DNA from: Oscillospiraceae bacterium
Lineage (GTDB): Bacteria; Bacillota; Clostridia; Oscillospirales; Ruminococcaceae
Assembly (NCBI GenBank): GCA_014858325.1
Contig: RKCM01000206.1
Coordinates: forward strand, 1-18,255
Direction: 5' to 3'
DNA: 18,255 nucleotides
The position numbers and the translations under genes are program-made. Shown in pieces: positions 1 to 6,604 of this stretch (positions are counted from its first letter, which is position 1; each line of letters begins with the position of its first letter). A model generated the notes under the pieces. It did not search any database and was not told where the DNA came from. It was given only the letters and a program-made list of their open reading frames with translations.

Positions 1-802
1 TGGACTCCATCAGCATGGGGGCCACCGCCATGGCGTCGCTGTGCATCAACTTCAGGTCGCGGTAGAACTCCCGCAGGTCGCTGGACAGGTTGAGCGCCCA
101 GCCCTTGCAGGGCCAGACGAACAGGCAGATGAAGGTGCCCAGATGGAACAGGGGCAGGATGGAGAAATTGCTGAGCACATCGTTCTTGTTCTCGGGGAAA
201 TGCTCGTGCTTGTAGGCCAGCATGGCGTCGCCGAAGACCACCTGCGCCCCGGTGGTGGTGAAGAAATTCCGCTCCGACAGCATCACAGCCTTGCTGCGGC
301 CGGTGGTGCCGGAGGTGAACATCAGCACCATCAGGTCATCGGGCTTCCGGGTGTTGGTCAGCCCCTGGGCCGGAGCGCAGTCCCGGAAGGCGTCCATGGG
401 ACGCAGACGGTCGCCGTAAGCGGCCTCCAGCTGCTCCCGGCAGCCGTAGTCGATGCCGTCGTTGAAGAGGAGGGCAGGCTCCACCAGCCCCAGCTCGTAT
501 TCCAGCTCCGGCCAGGTCTTTTTCTGGTTGACGGTGACGACGACGCCCCCCGCCAGAATGGTGCCGAAGGCGATGACACCGTACTCATAGCAGTTTTTGC
601 TCAGGATGGCAATGTGTCTGCCCTGCAGGTCCGGCACATTCTCCCGCAGGTAGGTGACGGTACGGCGGATGTCCTCCGCATACTGGGCATAGGTCTTTTC
701 CACAACGGTCTCACCATCGGCGGCCACGTAGCGGAAGGCCACGTTCTGCGGGTATTGCTCTGCCATGGTGTGCAGGACCAGATCAAATGCATTATCGATC
801 AT
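1..802 (-). CDS. AMP-binding acyl/aryl-CoA ligase-like protein, 3' part beyond the window edge
   Basis: N-terminal 267 residues of a class I adenylate-forming enzyme; the rest lies beyond the left edge. The family activates a carboxylic acid with ATP to an acyl-adenylate and usually transfers it to CoA. The phosphate-binding loop is visible as TSGTTGRSKA at residues 163-172, and the N-terminal domain tracks the neighbouring paralogue at 920-2428 almost without gaps (both share NQKKTW, EYELGLVEPAL and FNDGIDYG/LNDGIDYG stretches). The start MIDNAFDLV is preceded by AAGGAG eight bases upstream. The conserved P-loop glycine before VML (SKG in the paralogue) is alanine here. The C-terminal motifs, including the catalytic lysine, cannot be checked. 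It has its own promoter in the 117-nt gap behind the paralogue. Substrate is unknown; the family call is firm, CoA ligase versus other acyl-adenylating role is not. Confidence 0.9.
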   Translation of the reverse strand, partial: MIDNAFDLVLHTMAEQYPQNVAFRYVAADGETVVEKTYAQYAEDIRRTVTYLRENVPDLQGRHIAILSKNCYEYGVIAFGTILAGGVVVTVNQKKTWPELEYELGLVEPALLFNDGIDYGCREQLEAAYGDRLRPMDAFRDCAPAQGLTNTRKPDDLMVLMFTSGTTGRSKAVMLSERNFFTTTGAQVVFGDAMLAYKHEHFPENKNDVLSNFSILPLFHLGTFICLFVWPCKGWALNLSSDLREFYRDLKLMHSDAMAVAPMLMES

Positions 803-873
803 TTTAATTGCTCCTTGCTTTTTTCCTTTTTGCAGCGAAACGCCGGGCAGCTGCAAATTTTGCCAATGCTTTA

Positions 874-902
874 ATAATACCCGTTTTGGCAGGGAAATGC
901 AA
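874..902 (-). promoter_or_regulatory. putative sigma-A promoter for the downstream ligase gene
   Basis: On the minus strand TTGCAT (897-902) and TATTAT (874-879) are separated by exactly 17 bases, about 72 bases before the start codon at 802. The promoter sits between arms of a perfect 10-bp inverted repeat (841-850 and 903-912, CGCCGGGCAG/CTGCCCGGCG), so one arm lies just upstream of the -35 and the other falls in the leader. The box spacing is good but the -35 is weak; independent transcription of this paralogue is an inference. Confidence 0.5.
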
Positions 903-919
903 CTGCCCGGCGCAGTGTT

Positions 920-2428
920 TTACAATTGATTCACTTTTGATTCTTTGCGCAGCAGCTTGCCCAAAGCGTTGCGGGGCAGCGGCTCGGCGGAGAACTCCAC
1001 CGCGCTGATCCGCTTATACAGCGGCAGGGTGCGGTTGTACTCGGTGATGAAGCTCCGCACAGCGTCCTGCGCATCCTCGGCGCAGCAAACGATGGCGCAG
1101 ATCTTCCGGCCCTTTTCCTTCACGATGCACTCCTGCACGGCGGGGCACTTGGCCAGCTGGCGCTCCAGCTCCTCGGGGCTCACGTTCTCGCCGCTTGCGA
1201 GGATGATGAGGTTCTTCTTGCGGCCGGTGATGGAATAGAAGCCTTCCTCGTCCATCCGGCCCAAATCGCCGGTGTGGAACCAGCCCTCGGCGTCGATGAC
1301 CTCGGCGGTGGCCTCCGGGTCCTTGTAGTAGCCCAGCATCACGCTGTTGCCCCGGATGCAGATCTCGCCGGTCTCATCCAGCTTGTATTCACAGTGGGTC
1401 CCGGGCTTGCCCACGGCGCCCATGTGCTTTTCCTCCTGGGTGTAGTTCAGGATGCCGTCGCCAAAAGTCTCGGTCATGCCGTAGCACTGGTTGATGACAA
1501 AGCCGTTCTGGGCCAGCTCCAGCAGGATCTTGGGGTCCAGCGCAGCGGAGGAGCAGCACAGGTCCCACAGGCCGTTCAGCCGCTCCACACGGCCCCGCTT
1601 GTAGTCGTTGTACACCGTCTCCACCAGCATGGGGGCCGAGGCCATAATGTCGCTGTGCATCAGCCCCAGGTCGCGGTAGAAGTCCCGGATGTCGCTGCAC
1701 AGGTTCAGTGCCCAGCCGGCAGGAGGGTAGGACACCACGCAGACAAAACAGGCCATGTGGAACAGGGGCAGCAGGGTCATGTGGCTCAGGGGCAGCTTCT
1801 GGCCCTCCGGCACCCGGCCGCTGATCCAGTTTTCCGCCGTCTCGGCGTAGGTGATCAGGGAGCTGCACATGTTCCGCTCCGAGAGCATGACGCCCTTGCT
1901 GCGGCCGGTGGTGCCGGAAGTGAACATCAGCATCATCAGGTCATCGTGGCCCACGCAGTTGGTCAGCTCTGCAATGGGCTCTGCGGCGGTGTAGCAGTCC
2001 ATGGGCCGCAGCAGCGGGCCGTAGGCGGCCTCCAGCTGGGAGCGGTAGCCGTAATCGATGCCGTCGTTCAGGATGAGGGCAGGCTCCACCAGGCCCAGCT
2101 CATACTCCAGCTCGTCCCAGGTCTTCTTCTGGTTGAGGGTGACGAGGACGCCGCCCGCCAGAATGATGCCGAAGGAAGCCACGCAGAACTCGTAGTTGTT
2201 CCGGCTCAGCAGGGCCACCCGCTTGCCTTTGATGTCGGGCACCTCGGCCTTGAGGTAGGACACCATCTTGCGGATGTCCCGTGCATACTCCTGATACTTT
2301 TTTTCCACAACGGTCTTGCCGTCGGCAGCCACATAGCGGATGGCGGTGTTCTCCGGGAACTCCTGCTCCATGCAGCGCGTGACCATATCGTATACGCCCG
2401 CGGGCACTTTGATCTTTTTTTCTGCCAT
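920..2428 (-). CDS. AMP-binding acyl/aryl-CoA ligase-like protein
   Basis: Complete 502-residue adenylate-forming enzyme (ANL superfamily). Core motifs are present in order: P-loop TSGTTGRSKG (170-179), adenine-binding YGMTE (316-320), ribose-binding TGDLG (386-390), hinge region GRKK (402-405), and the C-terminal PRNALGK with the adenylation lysine at 491. Length matches free-standing acyl-CoA synthetases; no carrier-protein or condensation domain is attached. Expected to be cytoplasmic and to convert a carboxylate to acyl-AMP and probably acyl-CoA. The start MAEKKIK was chosen because AAAGGAGA lies just upstream; an in-frame ATG ten codons earlier has no ribosome binding site. It is followed by a close paralogue (1-802), pointing to tandem duplication. 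The promoter at 2500-2529 carries operator-like repeats. Substrate cannot be told from the sequence. Confidence 0.93.
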   Translation of the reverse strand: MAEKKIKVPAGVYDMVTRCMEQEFPENTAIRYVAADGKTVVEKKYQEYARDIRKMVSYLKAEVPDIKGKRVALLSRNNYEFCVASFGIILAGGVLVTLNQKKTWDELEYELGLVEPALILNDGIDYGYRSQLEAAYGPLLRPMDCYTAAEPIAELTNCVGHDDLMMLMFTSGTTGRSKGVMLSERNMCSSLITYAETAENWISGRVPEGQKLPLSHMTLLPLFHMACFVCVVSYPPAGWALNLCSDIRDFYRDLGLMHSDIMASAPMLVETVYNDYKRGRVERLNGLWDLCCSSAALDPKILLELAQNGFVINQCYGMTETFGDGILNYTQEEKHMGAVGKPGTHCEYKLDETGEICIRGNSVMLGYYKDPEATAEVIDAEGWFHTGDLGRMDEEGFYSITGRKKNLIILASGENVSPEELERQLAKCPAVQECIVKEKGRKICAIVCCAEDAQDAVRSFITEYNRTLPLYKRISAVEFSAEPLPRNALGKLLRKESKVNQL

Positions 2429-2499
2429 TGCTGTTTTGTCTCCTTTTGACACAATCATGGTAGATCTTGAAAAATACTGGGAACTTCTCCCTCGCTCCC

Positions 2500-2529
2500 A
2501 GTATACCGCAGCCGGCGGCAGAAAAGCAA
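2500..2529 (-). promoter_or_regulatory. putative promoter of the first ligase gene
   Basis: Minus-strand TTGCTT (2524-2529) and TATACT (2500-2505) with an 18-base spacer. The -10 lies inside a perfect 9-bp inverted repeat, ATACTGGGA (2474-2482) and TCCCAGTAT (2496-2504), and the -35 overlaps the first of two operator-like repeats. The predicted start of transcription leaves a leader of about 65 nt before the ATG at 2428. Confidence 0.6.
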
Positions 2530-2565
2530 GTTTTAATTGCACAAAATACGCAAGTTAAAATTGCA
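2526..2565. promoter_or_regulatory. pair of 16-bp operator-like repeats
   Basis: GCAAGTTTTAATTGCA (2526-2541) and GCAAGTTAAAATTGCA (2550-2565) match at 14 of 16 positions, lie 24 bp apart in the same orientation, and are each imperfect palindromes (GCAA...TTGC ends). The first covers the -35 of the ligase promoter, as expected of a repressor site. A further half-site-like TTGTGCAA (2572-2579) is the inverse of TTGCACAA (2537-2544). No regulator gene lies next to them in this window, so the binding protein is unknown. Confidence 0.5.
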
Positions 2566-2655
2566 TCAAACTTGTGCAACTGGATGTAAATGCTGGCATT
2601 TGTTGCGAAAGCCGCATGAGATGTGGTAGAGTGGGAGTGTCGCCCTCATCTTAAA

Positions 2656-2684
2656 TTGACACCACACCAAAAAAGCATTATACT
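2656..2684 (+). promoter_or_regulatory. sigma-A promoter of the glycan operon
   Basis: TTGACA (2656-2661), a 17-base spacer, and TATACT (2679-2684) give a near-perfect housekeeping promoter. Transcription would start near 2691, leaving a leader of about 100 nt before the acyltransferase ATG at 2794. Confidence 0.75.
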
Positions 2685-2793
2685 TATTACCAATAGAACC
2701 CCCACAATAAACTACACTTTTCATCATTTTGCGCCAAGCGGGCGGTCTTTTGCCATCCGGGGCGATCTACGGCGCAAAGGAGGAGCCCTGCCC

Positions 2794-3915
2794 ATGCAAA
2801 CCAAAACCCGCACCGCCAGCTCTCTGGGAATGTTCGATCTGCTCAAAGGCGTCGGCATGCTGCTGATCGTGTTTGCCCACACCTCGGAGCTTTACCCGGT
2901 GGGCGATGTATCCACCATCACCCCCATGACCTTTTTCCTCTTTGCCTACCGCGAAGCGCTGATGGCGGCCTTCTACATCGCCAGCGGCTACGGCTTCCGC
3001 AAGCGCAGCATCGGCAAGTGCATCAGCCAGCAGTGCAAGACCCTGCTCAAGCCTTACCTTTATACGGCCCTTGCCACCACGCTGGGGCATCTGGTCATCC
3101 ACTATAAAACCTTCGGCAGCTGGAACAACGCCGTCTACGAGACCTACAAGGTCGCGGGCGGCTTTGTGCTGGGCCTGCCCCACACCGCCACCTACTTCGG
3201 GCAGGAGTTTTTCTCCTGCGGGCCCATGTGGTACCTGCTGGCGCTGATGCTGGGGTGGATCTTCCTGGACGTGATCCTGAATATTTTCCCCGAGCAGTAC
3301 ATACACTGGGCGGTGCTGGGCACCATGCTGCTGGGCTGGGGCATCTCCCTGGTGTGGGAGGCCCCCTTCTGCATCGCGCAGGGCATGGTCATCGTGCCGT
3401 ATCTGTATGTGGGCTTCTGGGCCAAAAAGCAGAAGCTGTTTGACAAGCGCCTCAAGCCCCTTGCCCTTGCGGGCCTTCTGGGTGCGGCGGTGGTCATCGG
3501 CATCAGCGTCGTCGTCACAGGCAAAACAGACTGCGTCTCCCTCGGCGAGTGGGTGCTGGGGCCCTTCAGCATCCTTCTGGATACCGTCGCGGGCCTCGGC
3601 TTCATCCTGCTCTTCATGAAGGTGCAGCGGCTGCTGGACAACCCCATCACCCATCTCATCGAGGCGGTGGGCCGCCGCTCGCTCTACATCTTCTGCATCC
3701 ACACCGTCGAGCTCACGGCTATCCCCTGGTATCTGATGGCCCAGCACTACGCCGCCGCCCCCGTGCGGGGGCTGTGGGTGCAGTTCGGCATCTCGCTGGT
3801 CAGCATCTTTGTGCTGTGCGAGCTGCTGCTCCGCCGCCGGGACGTGATGCTGAAGTTTTTCCCAAACCGCCGCAAGCGCCTTGCGGGACACCAGCGCTAT
3901 GTAGCCAAGCATTGA
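2794..3915 (+). CDS. membrane acyltransferase, acyltransferase 3 (OafA-like) family
   Basis: A 373-residue integral membrane protein of the acyltransferase 3 family, which moves acetyl or similar groups onto extracytoplasmic sugars such as O-antigen, capsule or wall polymers. The N-terminus shows the family signature: FDLLKGVGMLLIVFAHT with the conserved histidine at residue 29, then a SGYGFRKRS segment standing for the usual SGF motif. About ten hydrophobic segments follow, and the C-terminus is short and basic. The start at 2794 was chosen for AAGGAGG about ten bases upstream; the frame stays open to 2623 but that extension has no ribosome binding site and overlaps the promoter. It is the first gene of an operon with a coiled-coil protein and a glycosyltransferase, which supports a role in decorating a surface glycan. 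No SGNH domain is fused. The exact acceptor is unknown. Confidence 0.9.
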   Translation: MQTKTRTASSLGMFDLLKGVGMLLIVFAHTSELYPVGDVSTITPMTFFLFAYREALMAAFYIASGYGFRKRSIGKCISQQCKTLLKPYLYTALATTLGHLVIHYKTFGSWNNAVYETYKVAGGFVLGLPHTATYFGQEFFSCGPMWYLLALMLGWIFLDVILNIFPEQYIHWAVLGTMLLGWGISLVWEAPFCIAQGMVIVPYLYVGFWAKKQKLFDKRLKPLALAGLLGAAVVIGISVVVTGKTDCVSLGEWVLGPFSILLDTVAGLGFILLFMKVQRLLDNPITHLIEAVGRRSLYIFCIHTVELTAIPWYLMAQHYAAAPVRGLWVQFGISLVSIFVLCELLLRRRDVMLKFFPNRRKRLAGHQRYVAKH

Positions 3916-3964
3916 ATTTTTGCGGCATTGCCGCTGAATAATAAAAATTGAGGAGAATCCGGCT

Positions 3965-4789
3965 ATGAACAACGAAACTCCTGAAGCGGCTCTGCGCAGC
4001 CGCATTGCGGACCTGGAACAGCAGCTCAAAAGCGCAGACGAGGGCGTCTCCCGTCTGGCTTCCCGCTGCCTGGCGCTGGAAAAAGAGGTGGAAAGCTACC
4101 GCGCCGCCCACCCCCAGCGCGAGATGCACACCGATTCCCCCACCCTTTTGCAGCCGCTGCTCTATTACGATGCAGGCTTCGGCTTCTCGGAGCGGGACAC
4201 CCTCACTGCCCCGGACTATGTCTGCGATGAGCTGACGGGGGCCGTCACCGCCACCTTTGAGCTGCCCGTGGCCGCGCAGGCCCTGCGCTTTGACCCGGGC
4301 GAGCTGCCCTGCTGCATCACGGAGCTGCTCTTCTCGGACGACCGCATCCTCTGTGTGCCGTCCAACGGCCTGAAGCTGCAGGGCGACGCCACCCTCTTTT
4401 TGGGCGACGACCCCAACTACCGGCTGGAAGGGCTGACCCACTACCCTGCCGGGATGAAGCTGGTGGTCTCCTACGGGTATTTCCCGCTGGAAATGCTGGC
4501 CGACGAGCCGCTGTTCCGGGCCGTATTGGAGGGCGTGCAGTACTTCCAGAAGAACGAGAACCGGGAGCAGCAGCACCTCCAGCAGCTGGAGCAGAACGCC
4601 GCCGCCCAGCAGCAGACCATCGCGGCCCTGCAAAAGGGCATTGCCGAACTGCACCAGACCAACGCCGAGCTGCAGGCCCACTGTCAGGCCTACGAAAACT
4701 CCCTGCAGGGGGTGCTGTCCAGCAGCAGCTGGCGGCTCACCTCGCCGTTCCGCCGCCTGCTGGGGTGGTTCCACCGCGGCCAGAAATAA
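3965..4789 (+). CDS. coiled-coil glycan-assembly accessory protein with LRFDP and SSSWRLTSP motifs
   Basis: A 274-residue soluble protein with no signal peptide. Residues 5-50 and 190-245 are Leu/Glu/Gln-rich and predicted coiled coils. Between them is a beta-rich stretch with LRFDP at 107-111 (YYDAGFGFSE at 67-76 starts it). The C-terminus carries SSSSWRLTSPFR (252-263) and a basic tail. From memory, this arrangement (LRFDP-type domain, coiled coil, SSSWR-TxP-R) is seen inside large rhamnan/O-antigen type glycosyltransferases of clostridia, where it links catalytic domains; here it stands alone without one. GAGGAG precedes the ATG. It lies 49 nt after the acyltransferase and 21 nt before the glycosyltransferase, so it is probably co-translated with both and may scaffold them. 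Its own activity is unknown. Confidence 0.75.
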   Translation: MNNETPEAALRSRIADLEQQLKSADEGVSRLASRCLALEKEVESYRAAHPQREMHTDSPTLLQPLLYYDAGFGFSERDTLTAPDYVCDELTGAVTATFELPVAAQALRFDPGELPCCITELLFSDDRILCVPSNGLKLQGDATLFLGDDPNYRLEGLTHYPAGMKLVVSYGYFPLEMLADEPLFRAVLEGVQYFQKNENREQQHLQQLEQNAAAQQQTIAALQKGIAELHQTNAELQAHCQAYENSLQGVLSSSSWRLTSPFRRLLGWFHRGQK

Positions 4790-4810
4790 CAAACAGAGGA
4801 GCGACGAACG

Positions 4811-6430
4811 ATGTACAGCAGTTACAGTCCCCTGCAGCGGGCCCAGCTGTCCGGGCAGGTCTATACCGATACGCAGGGGATCTTTCTCCTGGTCTACGCC
4901 CCCGGGCGGCGCACCGCGCTGGAGGCCACCCTGCGCGACCAGCTGCACCGCAAGTTCCGGGTGGTAGATTTCCTCGCGGATGCCCTCACGCCCTCGGTGG
5001 CGGGGGTGCTGCTGGTGCGGGAGGATGTGGAGCTCATGTCCACCGCCCTGAATTACTATGCCCGCGCCCTGAAGGAAGAGGGTGCCGACCTCGTGCTGAG
5101 CGACGCCGTCTTCGGCTATGGCGGGGCCACGGCCCTTTACCAGAGCCCGGCCCACATCGCCAGCCCCGGCTGTGCGCTGGTGTCCCGCGGGCTGCTGGAG
5201 CGCTGCCTTGCCGCCGCCCGCGACCCGGAAAACGTCGCCGAGCTTCTGGCTCTGGCGGCAAAGCTCAGCCAGCGCTGCACCCGCATCCCGCTGGCGCTGC
5301 TCCACTATGAGCGGGAGGTGGCCCCCGACGATCTCTACTCTCCCACCGGCAAGCGGGCCTTTCTCTTCAGCCATGTGCTGGATATGACGGGCGCGCCCAT
5401 CGTGATGGTCAGCGCCGTGCCCGTTTTGCGCAGCATGGGCTTCGAGGTAGTCGTCCTCGGCCCCAGCGACAACGGCTCGCTGGAGCTGTTCCGGGAGGCC
5501 GGAGCCACCGTCCTCACCCGGGTGGGCTCCACCTCCTCCCCCACCCTGTGGGGGCTGGCCCTCTGCGCCGATTTCGTCATCGTGAACACCGTGGTCAACG
5601 GCCGGGTGGTGCGCGCCCTCAGCGACACCGGCGTGCCGGTGCTGTGGTGGCTGCACGACGCATTCGCGGGCTATCCCCACATTGCCCACCAGATCCCCAA
5701 GACCATCGCCCCCAACGTGCAGGTCTATTCCGTCGGCAAGCACGCCGCCGCCGCCATGCACGCCGTCCGGCCCGATTTTACGATCCACCAGCTCATCTAC
5801 GGCCTGCCCGATTACGCCAAAGAGGATTTCCCGGTCTACGATCTGGGCTACGCCAACGGGCGGTCCCTCTTCGTCACCGTGGGCTCCTTTGAGCGCCGGA
5901 AAGGGCAGGACGTCTTCTGCAACGCCATCCGGCTGCTGCCGCCTGCGGTGCGGGACAAAGCCTCTTTCCTCTTTGTGGGCAAAGCTGCCGACAAGGAGAT
6001 GATGGACGCGGTGCGCAGCCTGACAACGGATTACCCCCAGAACGTCTTCTACTGCAAGCGGCTCTCCCGGGACGAGATCAAATCCCTGATGCAGCAGTGC
6101 ACCTGTCTGGTCTGCGCCTCCCGCGACGACCCCATGCCCACCTTCGTCACCGAGGGCCTCATCTTCGGCAAGCCCTCCATCGTGTCCGAGCACACCGGCA
6201 CTGCGGGCCTTGTCACCGAGGGGGTGGACGGCTTCGTCTACAAGGACGACGACCCCGCCCAGCTGGAAAAGCTGCTCTGCTGGGCCATCGAGCACCCGGA
6301 CGCTCTCGCCGCCATGCACGACGGCTGCCGCAGGCTCTATGAGCGCTACTACTCCAAGGAGGCCTTTTCCGCCACGCTGCAGCAGGCCGTGGAGTCGCTG
6401 ACGGAGCAGGTCCGAAAATTAGAGGATTGA
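4811..6430 (+). CDS. GT4-family glycosyltransferase with a degenerate GT2-like N-terminus
   Basis: A 539-residue cytoplasmic protein. Residues about 180-530 form a GT-B fold of the GT4 type: GSFERRKGQD (359-367) holds the basic phosphate-binding residues, and DDPMPTFVTEG (439-449) places D440 and E448 where the family has the EX7E pair, followed by GKPSIVSEHTG. These enzymes move a sugar from a nucleotide donor in polysaccharide assembly. Residues about 20-175 resemble the middle and end of a GT2 domain (LLVREDVELMS, GADLVLSDAVF, RIPLALLHYER) but lack a recognisable DXD metal site and the N-terminal nucleotide-binding part, so this half is probably inactive. GAGGAG precedes the chosen start. 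The gene closes the operon with the acyltransferase and the coiled-coil protein, and a strong terminator follows after 21 nt. Sugar and acceptor are unknown. Confidence 0.88.
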   Translation: MYSSYSPLQRAQLSGQVYTDTQGIFLLVYAPGRRTALEATLRDQLHRKFRVVDFLADALTPSVAGVLLVREDVELMSTALNYYARALKEEGADLVLSDAVFGYGGATALYQSPAHIASPGCALVSRGLLERCLAAARDPENVAELLALAAKLSQRCTRIPLALLHYEREVAPDDLYSPTGKRAFLFSHVLDMTGAPIVMVSAVPVLRSMGFEVVVLGPSDNGSLELFREAGATVLTRVGSTSSPTLWGLALCADFVIVNTVVNGRVVRALSDTGVPVLWWLHDAFAGYPHIAHQIPKTIAPNVQVYSVGKHAAAAMHAVRPDFTIHQLIYGLPDYAKEDFPVYDLGYANGRSLFVTVGSFERRKGQDVFCNAIRLLPPAVRDKASFLFVGKAADKEMMDAVRSLTTDYPQNVFYCKRLSRDEIKSLMQQCTCLVCASRDDPMPTFVTEGLIFGKPSIVSEHTGTAGLVTEGVDGFVYKDDDPAQLEKLLCWAIEHPDALAAMHDGCRRLYERYYSKEAFSATLQQAVESLTEQVRKLED

Positions 6431-6451
6431 CCCTCTCCCTCCTTGCATTAC

Positions 6452-6481
6452 AAAAACCTCCCCCGATGGGGGAGGTTTTTT
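6452..6481 (+). terminator. rho-independent terminator of the glycan operon
   Basis: CCTCCCCC (6457-6464) pairs perfectly with GGGGGAGG (6468-6475) around a 3-base GAT loop, followed by six T (6476-6481). Five A before the stem extend the pairing and could allow weak termination in the other direction. Confidence 0.9.
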
Positions 6482-6558
6482 GCTGCCCGAAGTTTTATCA
6501 TCCTGCCGAAAATGCAAAGAAAAATTTGGCGTTTCTTCACAAAGCGGCCCCGGAAATA

Positions 6559-6567
6559 TGCTATACT
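6559..6567 (+). promoter_or_regulatory. extended -10 promoter of the flippase-like gene
   Basis: TGCTATACT (6559-6567) is an extended -10 (TGn plus TATACT) 37 nt before the ATG at 6605. No good -35 lies 16-18 bases upstream (TTCACA at 6536-6541 is 20 bases away), which fits an extended -10 promoter. Confidence 0.55.
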
Positions 6568-6604
6568 ACCCTCAACCGAATTTTTCCCGAAAGGAGCCGC
6601 CCCT

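Larger units (their letters stand above)
2429..2793. other. divergent intergenic control region
   Basis: This 365-nt gene-free stretch separates the leftward ligase gene from the rightward acyltransferase gene. It is clearly more AT-rich than the flanks, especially 2650-2730. It contains a leftward promoter (2500-2529), two 16-bp operator-like repeats (2526-2565), a 9-bp dyad over the leftward -10 (2474-2504), a rightward promoter (2656-2684), and an 8-bp inverted repeat next to the acyltransferase ribosome binding site (2728-2735 with 2771-2778). I see no small gene in it. Confidence 0.7.

Noticed and set aside
1274..2449. Long open frame antisense to the first ligase gene
   Set aside because: The minus-strand frame carries every adenylation motif; the plus-strand product is low complexity.
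3919..3935. GCGGC-ATT-GCCGC hairpin between acyltransferase and coiled-coil genes as a terminator
   Set aside because: Only 5 bp and no T tract; the operon likely continues through it.
3800..6319. 839-codon open frame antisense to the glycan operon
   Set aside because: Low-complexity His/Gly/Gln-rich translation opposite well-recognised genes; an artefact of GC-rich codon use.
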